NCBI RefSeq assembly: GCF_030272615.1
Contig: NC_081411.1
Coordinates: forward strand, 41,033,140 to 41,097,139
Source of the DNA: Cryptomeria japonica
Lineage: Eukaryota; Streptophyta; Pinopsida; Cupressales; Cupressaceae
Direction of reading: 5' to 3'
DNA length: 64,000 bases
Shown here piece after piece: positions 56,739-64,000 of this stretch. Each line of letters opens with the position of its first letter. Positions within the stretch are counted from its first letter, which is position 1. The notes under the pieces were generated by a model that was not told the DNA's origin, made no database searches, and was given only the letters and a program-made list of their open reading frames with translations. The translations under genes were made by a program, and so were the position numbers.

Positions 56739-57057
56739 CCCCAGAAGTCCAATCCAAAATGTGCCTTCATCATCGACTCTAACGTTATCTGGATATGCTG
56801 GTAAACTTTCTGCAAATGTTTCAACTTGACCTGATTTGTTTCCCTTCAGCCAGTATTTGGGACACTTGAGAGAGTAAGTTTCACAGAATATAAGGAAATC
56901 TTCTTGGGCAGAGACGGCCACACCATTGGGGTAGTCAAGGTCAGTGAGCAAAACAGTGGAAATTTTGGTGCTGGGATTGTATTTAATGAGCAAACCCAAG
57001 GTGGCATCAGTGAAGTAAATCGTACCATCTTTTGAAACATCCACTCCATCCATTCCT
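56739..57057 (-). pseudogene. Strictosidine-synthase-like gene, internal exon
   Basis: Acceptor ccaCAG and donor G|GTAAAT bound a clean 319-nt exon: GMDGVDVSKDGTIYFTDATL, LIKYNPSTKISTVLLTDLDY, PNGVAVSAQEDFLIFCETYS, LKCPKYWLKGNKSGQVETFA and YPDNVRVDDEGTFWIGLLG. These are diagnostic SSL motifs (D-G-x-x-Y-F-T-D-A, N-G-V-A-x-S, E-D-F-L-x-x-C-E-T, Y-P-D-N). SSL proteins are six-bladed beta-propellers. The protein's first half should lie upstream, but no matching exon was found up to the retroelement at about 57763. The gene either has a very long intron extending past the window or is truncated. Confidence 0.85.
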
Positions 57058-57062
57058 CTGTG

Positions 57063-57762
57063 GATAAAATATGAAACAAACTATTTTTAGTATTATGGCA
57101 AAATCAAAGTTTTATGTTTCTGTAGGCCATGGATTGTTTTTTATATTGATATCTATTCAATGATGCTAAGAATCACACAACTGAACCCCCAAGAAATGAA
57201 ACCTATTTGCAAGAAACATGACCTGCATTGTTTCTTTGTTAACGATTTTTTTAAAACTTTTTACATGTTTTACAGACTTTACAGTTTATTGTTAATTCAG
57301 TATTTGCTAGCTGCAAGTTTACTATAACTTTGGTTTTATGAGAAATTAGCAAACCGTAACAGTGGTTTTTAAAGATCCTTAATTAGCAATTTGAATGATT
57401 GACGAACTTCAAATATTCTGTAAATATGGACAGACTATAAGAAAAATGTTTAATTTAAAAATTCATATAGAAGAGAGTTTATAAACAAATAAGATTCTTG
57501 ATTGAAACCTCTTCAAGCCCATTTCCCATCAAATCTGGGTTATGGTTATTTTGGAAGCACGGATGCAAAAACATAGGCTACTCATATTTTTGTTTAAAAC
57601 ATGGTTTTACAATCTTGGTTCCGTATAAATTTCAAGTTATCTTGCTGTGATGTCATTCACATCGACTTATACCATCCAGTATAATATACATTATTGTGCC
57701 TCATTGCTAACTCTGAAGGACAGCATTTACAACTTAGAGGCCATTCGAAGTCCTCAGTGCAT
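57063..57762. other. Intron-like sequence upstream of the SSL exon
   Basis: About 700 bases of AT-rich sequence without repeats or coding frames, consistent with intron. It leads into the gypsy LTR. Confidence 0.4.
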
Positions 57763-59000
57763 TGTTTAGCAGAGGTTACTGGAATTTACGGTCACCAGAT
57801 TTGGGCGTAAATAACTATAGCGTCCTAAAATTGCGACACTTGCAATTTCGACTGCATTTCGGTCTTCACGATGGCGACGCAACACGCAACCTGAATGGAG
57901 ACCCCAAAACTTGCTCACGACACTGAAAACTGCATTTTTCAAGCACCATTGGCCTGAACCTCCTTGCACCCCGCTGTCTCGGAGGTGGGACCAGAGCGCC
58001 CAGCGCCCTGGTCCCTGGGCCCTATTTTGGGCCCGGTTTCCTAAGTGATATCGGGTCTTTTTGATTGCAATTTGGAAATATACTTCCCTGGTCGGCCTAA
58101 GGTCGGGAAAATCAGTCTATCAGCCCTAATTGACAAGTATATAAACTACATTTTTCTCTCTCATTTGATATGAAGAGGATATGTGTACAAAGCGTGGAAA
58201 CTATACTCAAGCATTCAAGCATTCAAGCAATTGATCATTCCAAGTCTCCATTCAAGGCTAAGTGTTGCATTCAAGTCAAGGATTCAACCATTGAAGAGGA
58301 GATCACTTATTACATGCTACAACATACAACATACAACATCTAAACCTTCGCACATAAGGATACCAACATCCTTAGAACAAGGTATTAGTACTTGTTTTAC
58401 AGTCATTTACATTTACAGCTCTTGCTCATTTCTTGGTTAATTCCAAAACCGGGGTTTGACCTAAAGGCAAACCCCCAATCCCTAACCCCCCAATCGTCTT
58501 CGCTTTTCTGTGTGTAGGTTGCAGGTACGCGACTGAAATTGAAGATCTGGAATCCTTGTGCAGAGACGAACAGATCCCCCTTCGTTTCGCGGATTTTTCG
58601 GAGGACCGTGGCGCCATCGTCCCGACAACTTTTTCTCAAATTTGCAGGACAGCGCCGTATCGACATTTTACTGCTAATTCCAGGTCCGCAGCTTCATCCT
58701 ATAACCTAAACTCAGTTTATAAGCGAATCTTTATGACTTTCTATGCATCCTTAGCTTAATTTCCTTAATCAACATTCTTTACAAAAGAGGGTAGCCTTGC
58801 TTTCCTAACCCTTGAAATTCATTTAGCATCCAATCTTACATTGTATGGGATTGAATCTTATGAGTTTCAACCCCTCTTTTGAATGTAAAGTCTCTCCCCT
58901 AAGTGAAAACCCATCGAATCCTAGCGAACCTCCCTTCTCTCTCCTCGGAGTTAGAAGAGGGGAGACCAACTAGGGTTCGACCGCGATTTTCCGCTTTACA
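57763..59000 (+). repeat. 5' LTR of the right-hand gypsy element
   Basis: Contains a promoter-like AGTATATAAACTAC at about 58136, a GC-rich hairpin at 57987-58015, and ends CCGCTTTACA. The start at a TG near 57763 is a guess. Frames inside are chance. Confidence 0.55.
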
Positions 59001-59003
59001 TTT

Positions 59004-59021
59004 TGGTGAACCTGACGTGAA
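59004..59021 (+). other. Putative primer binding site
   Basis: TGGTGAACCTGACGTGAA starts three bases after the inferred LTR end. It has the TGG opening expected of a tRNA 3' end complement; the tRNA was not identified. Confidence 0.5.
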
Positions 59022-60273
59022 CATCCTTTCTGATTATTCATGATTAGATCTGAAAATTGATTCCTTGATTACATTTCCATGTTTGATCTTTTGCAAAATT
59101 TTAGAGGTGATTGCATAAAAACCCTAAATTTTCTTTTTTTTGAACATTGAACTTGCGAAATGTTTAATTATTAATGCTTGCTTCAGATCTGCTTTTCTAT
59201 TATAAATTATCAATTCATATCTGTACTTTAATTTTGAAAATTAAGTGGTTAAATGTCAAAACCCTAATTTTTGAAACCCTCTTAATTCAACCTTTGTTTG
59301 ACAATTTCACCGATCAAAACATCTCCAAATCAGCTGTAACTTTGGATTCTGCAATAAAATCACAATATCTTTCATCCCTGAAAATTTGGAAAAAAGTTGC
59401 GAGGACCGTGTTGCACTCCGAGCGCCATCGTCCCCGACATTTTTTTCAAAATTTCGGGAGTGAGATTTTGCTGTATTTTCCTGCTAAAATCCAAAATTTT
59501 GGCTGATTTTGTCAATTATAACACTTTCAAAATTACAGTCAAAGTTGGTCTTGTGATTGCTTGGTTTAAGGCTCCTAATCATTCAAAAATTGTTGAAATT
59601 GAAATTTTGTGTCAAAATTGTGTTCTTACTATCCTAAATCTGAAAATTGTGTTTGCATTCATTCAAAATTTCAGTGCTTTATTCAAATTCTTGCATTTTG
59701 TGACTTTTGAAATTAAGTGCTTAATTACAACAACTTCGATTTCCACTTTCAAAATTGAATTTTGCGTGAAATTGAGTCAACTTTTGAATTTCAAAATTTG
59801 CATTGCTTTTGACATTCCCTCTAAAATCATAAAATTCAAAATTTCAGTTTCCCTCTCTTTTTCAAAATTCAAATTTTGCATTTTTCGACAATCTTGATAG
59901 GGTTCAATTTTGAGATTACAACTTTAATTTGGCCTATCTACAGATCGTAAAATCACTCAATTTTTTCAGATTAGCTCTAAAATCATCATACCTTTCATCC
60001 CTGCAAATTTCGGAAAAAGCTGCAGGGACCGTGTTGCACTCCGGGCGCCACGGTCCCGGACATTTTTTCCGAAATTTCGGGAGACTATTGTGATTGCATT
60101 TAACAGCTTAAATCCAGAAAATTGGTTGATCTTACTGAAAATTGCTACCTCTAAATTCAAAATTTTCTCTTTCTCTCTAGTGCATGAGTTTTACAACAAT
60201 AAGCCCTACTTACACTATTCCCGTTAGACGAAGCCGTAGAATTAAGTCTTTCTGAGGTTTAATTACCGAGGAG
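59022..60273 (+). other. Leader of the right-hand gypsy element
   Basis: AT-rich, with repeated caaaattt/aaaattg words and two GC-rich repeats at 59400-59460 and 60022-60082 that resemble a third in the LTR at 58600. Open frames (59174-59506, 59397-59897) have no gene-like features. Confidence 0.55.
60025..60057 (+). promoter_or_regulatory. GC-rich stem-loop in the retroelement leader
   Basis: GGGACCGTG (60025-60033) pairs perfectly with CACGGTCCC (60049-60057) around a 15-base loop containing GGGCGC. It could act as a packaging, dimerisation or translation-control element; this is inference from position. Confidence 0.5.
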
Positions 60274-63200
60274 ATGGAACCTAATTTGAATAGCCTTTTT
60301 AACGAGGACATGGGAAATTCCTCTAATCCTCCTAATGATGAAGAAGCTCCCCATGAAGTTTCTGTTGAACAACTTTCCAAATTGGATAACCAATTTGACG
60401 ATTTTCACCAATGGATGTCTCATGAGTATCCCGATAGTCAAGCTCTTCCTTTAATTGAGGGTCTAAAACGTATGCTTCAAAGTGATAAGAATGGAATTGA
60501 TATTTTGCGTGGTATTTCACACATTGTGAATTCGAACGTGATGCCTATGAAGAGTTGTGCTGAATCTTTAGGTTATACACAACCTCCTACACAAGTCAAT
60601 CATTCTATTCCTTTGACCACTTCTATTGCTAGTTTACCTACCTTTACATCAAACATCATGGCTACCTCTATACAAGACATTCCTCCTGTGATCACTAGTC
60701 ATGGGGGCAATCCTCCTTCTTCAATTAACCCTATTCCTTCATTCAATCCGACTTCTTCATTCATTCCTTCAATAAATGTTCCTATTACATCTTCACAAAT
60801 GAACATGACGCAAGGGGGCAATTCATTTAACCATTCCATTCCTCCTTGTAGTGTTCCTCCTATCCAATCATCCCCTATGGTTGACTATCATAGGGTCCCA
60901 CCACCTTACTCTTTACCTTCTTTCAATAACATCACACCTCCATCTCAATCTAACACACCTAATATGAACTCTTCGACTGAAGCTACCATTAATAATCTTG
61001 CACAAACTGTCGCTTCTTTACAGCAACAAATTGCCTCTATGAATCAATCTAAGTTTAGTGTGCCCACATTTGATGTTGCGAGCCCACTTTCTCTTGACAT
61101 TGTTCGAGCTATTCCTCCTAAGCATGTTGAAATCCCGCATTTGGAACTTTATAATGGTAAAGGAGATCCTCTAACACATGTTAAGACTTTTCAAACAATA
61201 TGTACTGATTTTGCTTATGACCAAAGGTTGCTTGCAAAACTATTTACTAGAACATTAAGAGACAAAGCCCTACAATGGTATTGCTCGTTGCCTTCCTATT
61301 CTATTTCTTCTTTCGAACAACTTGCAAATGCTTTCATTCAACAATTTCAAAACAATATAAGTCCTAAAGTTACTTTGATTGATTTAATGCATTGTAAACA
61401 AGGTGTTAAAGAAAAAGTGACTGATTTCATTGGTAGATATAAGCATTTGTATGCTCAAATTTCTTTTCCAGTGCCTGATAATGATATTCAAAGAATCTTT
61501 ATTTCTAATTTGCAAAAAGATATTCGAGACAAACTTCTGTTTTCTGAGTTTACTTCTTTCCAACAGTTGTGTGCCACTCTTCACAATTATCAACTGACTG
61601 TGAGTCAAATGGAACAATCACATCCTATGGCTCCGAGTGATAAGGGTGATAGCAGTCAACAACCATTTGGGAAGATTAAACCGAACAGAGATTCCATCAA
61701 ATTCAATGAAAACATCATCAACAACAATGTGAATGCAGCATCAGGTGTGCCTCCTATTTCTAAATTTTTCAGGAAAGAAAGAAAGTATACTCCTTTGAAT
61801 GAATCATTGCATGATATTATGAATAAGTTATTGGAACAAAATGTGCTTACTCTTCCTCCTATAAGACAAATTGATCCTGCAAAGATTACTTCACCTTATT
61901 TTGATCACAAATCTTTTTGTCACTTTCATCGTCAGCCTGGGCATGATACTGAAAAATGTTTTTCTTTAAAGGGTAAAATTCAAGATTTGATTGATAATAA
62001 TACTATTTCTGTTTCTGGAGTGAATGATAAAGGCAACACATCTGTAGCTCCTCCTAACCAAAATCTTCAGATTTTCACTGATCCATTACCTTCTCATACC
62101 TCTCATACCTCTAATGCGATTGAGGCTAATGATTCCTCTTTCTCATCTGATGGTCTTGTGTCTATGGCTCCGAATGTGATTAACTTTGTAGAGCAGCAAG
62201 AAAACCCTAAAGAACCTTCCATCACATTTGATTCTAGTGAAACCATTAGGGCACCTAATGGTCCTTTATACATAGTTGCAAAAGTCAAGAATACACCTTG
62301 CCGTGGAGTGCTTATTGATCCTTCGTGCATGGTTAATGTTATTACTGAAGAATTTCTTTTTACTTTGCAATTGAATCAAGTGATCTATGACAAAACAGAT
62401 GTGATTGTGAAACTATTTGATGCATTTTCTTCTCCTGCAATTGGTTCTATTACATTGCCTATTGAGGTCCATAATAAATCCCTTGATGTGAACTTTGCTA
62501 TTATTCCATCTTCCGAACAATTTCGTGTGAAGCTTGGCTATCCTTGGCTATCTTCCATGAAAGCTATTGCTTCTCCTATTCATAAGTGTTTGAAATTTCC
62601 CCACAATGGTGAAGTTGTTACTATCAATCATAGTCTCTTTAAACCAGCCGAAAGAACCTCTAGTGTTCCTATTGATTACTTTTGGCCCAAACAATTCCAA
62701 TCTCTTCCTCCGCGAAGTGATCATCTTTTTAAATCTTATCAAAAGTGGAAAACAGATATGATCTTATCTCTAAGTGAACCTAGAACACCTAAACTTGACA
62801 TTCCTATCATTCTTGAGAAGGAAGTTCTTCCTTTGAAAGATAAAACTAATGTCTTTCCTCAAGAAGATTCCCAACCCATCCCCATGGATGTGACTATGTC
62901 TATGCCTAATAAATCTTCTAAAAATAGACCTATACCTCCTCGTCATGATGGACTTGGTCTTCTTCCTAAACCAAAAACTCCTCCTTTATATGGAGCAGTT
63001 CCTCCTCCTGCCTTCTATAGAGAGAAGAGACCTTCTTCTTCTCCTATTATCCAGCCTAAGAGACCACAACCTAAACATCCAAGTGATAAGGATGAGAACA
63101 TTCCTCCTCCTCTATCTTCTACACTTCCTACTAAGACTAGACGTAATCGTTCTGCACGGGAACGCTGACGAAAGCGTCGTCTTAGGGCTCAAGCAGCTGC

Positions 63201-63636
63201 TTCTCAAACTTTACAATCTCCAAAAACACCTTCAACAAGCATTACTCCATTTTCTCCTCAGCCGGACATTGAGCCTAAATCTCCTAAACATAAGATGCAT
63301 GATGGTCTTGATCCTGTGCGAGTTAAAGATCCTATTTTTATAAATTTTGATGATGATATAGATGAAAATGTTATCCATGATGAAAATGTTACTCCTCTTG
63401 CTTCTGATAGTGAATATGAACTTGTTGATATTGATAACCATTTATTTAATGAATTTTCTAAAGCACTTATCCTAGCTCCTAGACAAGAACAATGTGGCTT
63501 GGAACATGAACATAGCCCTTGTTTGGATCTTGTGATAGCTCCATCTGCTGTGTTGGATGTTCCTCCTCTAGCGTGTTCCCTGCCTTCCCGAAACATTGAT
63601 CAGCAAGATCGGGGGGTAGATGACGTGCTAGACTAG
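60274..63636 (+). CDS. Gag-protease polyprotein of a gypsy-type element
   Basis: A 964-codon open frame starts MEPNLNSLFNEDMGNSSNPP. After one TGA (63166-63168, probably CGA mutated) the same frame is open to 63636, about 1120 codons in all. N-terminal 260 residues are Pro/Ser/Asn-rich. The capsid domain follows at about 285-450 (LELYNGKGDPLTHVKTFQTI, LAKLFTRTLRDKALQWYCSL, SFEQLANAFIQQFQNNI), then a C-x-F-H-x4-G-H-x-x-x-x-C finger at about 550 (FCHFHRQPGHDTEKCFSL). A retropepsin-like fold follows at about 665-760 (RGVLIDPSCMVNVITEEFLF), in which D-P-S replaces the usual D-S/T-G. The C-terminal 350 residues are basic, Pro-rich then acidic. It would form particles and process them. The nearly intact frame suggests recent activity. 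Confidence 0.85.
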
Positions 63637-64000
63637 TTACATTAGCATGGCAGATTCTCTCCCCCTCCCTTTTGTTACTTCTTCTATATGTTATTCTCAT
63701 TCTTCTATTTGTCGTCCTTAGTGTTGTCTACTTGAGGACGATGCAAAGCATTGAGATCTCTTTGGTCTCTCTCATGTTGACTCAAAAGACACATGTGTTC
63801 CCTTCTTCTAGGTGACCTTCCTTGATTGGGGAATGAAGAACAATTATGCATACATACATATGATATATATACATGACTTATCATACAGCATACTGACCCC
63901 GAGGAAAGCGAAGTCACCTCGTGCTTTGTGTTTTGTGTCTATTATCCTTGGGTTTATCTCACACTTGGGGGCTAAATCTTTGCGATAACGTGCTCCTTTT
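63637..64000 (+). other. Region downstream of gag-protease
   Basis: No RT-like sequence is seen. Phrases such as cacttgggggctaaatcttt (near 63961) resemble the purine-rich ends of gypsy elements, but the window ends before any 3' LTR could be recognised. Confidence 0.4.

Larger units (their letters stand above)
57763..64000 (+). mobile_element. Gypsy-type LTR element, 5' part (continues beyond the window)
   Basis: A plus-strand element with 5' LTR ending at 59000 (CTTTACA), a primer-site-like sequence, a 1.25-kb leader and a gag-protease ORF from 60274. No RT, RNase H or integrase occurs in the remaining 360 bases. It either has pol further right or is a gag-only element. The left edge of the LTR is uncertain because the partner LTR is outside the window. 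Confidence 0.75.

Noticed and set aside
1-64000. tRNA or rRNA genes
   Set aside because: No cloverleaf-like or rRNA-like conserved sequence was noticed on either strand; the tRNA-like words are retroelement primer sites.

Overview
This 64 kb window looks like nuclear DNA of a seed plant with a large, repeat-swollen genome. A gymnosperm/conifer is my best guess (low confidence), based on nested long LTR retrotransposons, AT-rich sequence, and two host-type gene remnants: a strictosidine-synthase-like gene and a fragment that reads like a DRM-type DNA methyltransferase. No bacterial-style operons, rRNA, tRNA or CRISPR arrays were seen. Almost everything is mobile-element sequence, and target-site duplications (TSDs) let the nesting be read directly.

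Layout. (1) 11-18585: a degenerate minus-strand Ty3/gypsy element of Tat-like type (gag, G-patch, protease, RT, RNase H, second RNase H, integrase). Its left LTR is split by a 3.2 kb insertion (886-4109) with a perfect 18-bp TSD and an A-rich tail. (2) 18590-23156: a satellite of about 33 copies of a ~138-bp monomer, each almost entirely self-complementary. (3) 23159-23920: a large inverted repeat (arms ~352 bp, loop ~57 bp) made of a captured DRM-like gene fragment, sitting inside the satellite. (4) 24483-33500: a decayed plus-strand multi-exon gene of unknown function, interrupted by a Ty1/copia element (26776-33454). (5) 33951-40561: a ~166-bp tandem repeat interrupted by an LTR element (34548-40412) that has four zinc knuckles and novel ORFs but no reverse transcriptase. 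(6) 46990-40839: a decayed minus-strand, multi-exon transposase-like gene whose introns hold a solo LTR (41792-43182) and a small LTR element (43536-45174). (7) 47000-55600: old retrotransposon debris, including solo LTRs at 50497-51400 and 54225-55286 and a chromovirus integrase tail. (8) 55930-57057: the last two recognisable exons of a strictosidine-synthase-like gene, minus strand. (9) ~57763-64000: the 5' part of a plus-strand gypsy-type element with a long gag-protease ORF.

How the parts may work together (inference). The satellite, the DRM hairpin, the plus-strand gene and the convergent minus-strand transposase-like gene may be parts of one large DNA transposon, about 14 kb once later insertions are discounted. 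Its hairpin content could yield small RNAs against a component of RNA-directed DNA methylation. The non-autonomous element at 34548-40412 shares LTR architecture, primer site and polypurine tract with the copia element at 26776-33454, which suggests mobilisation in trans. All boundaries with TSDs are directly visible; family names come from motifs read by eye, without database searches.
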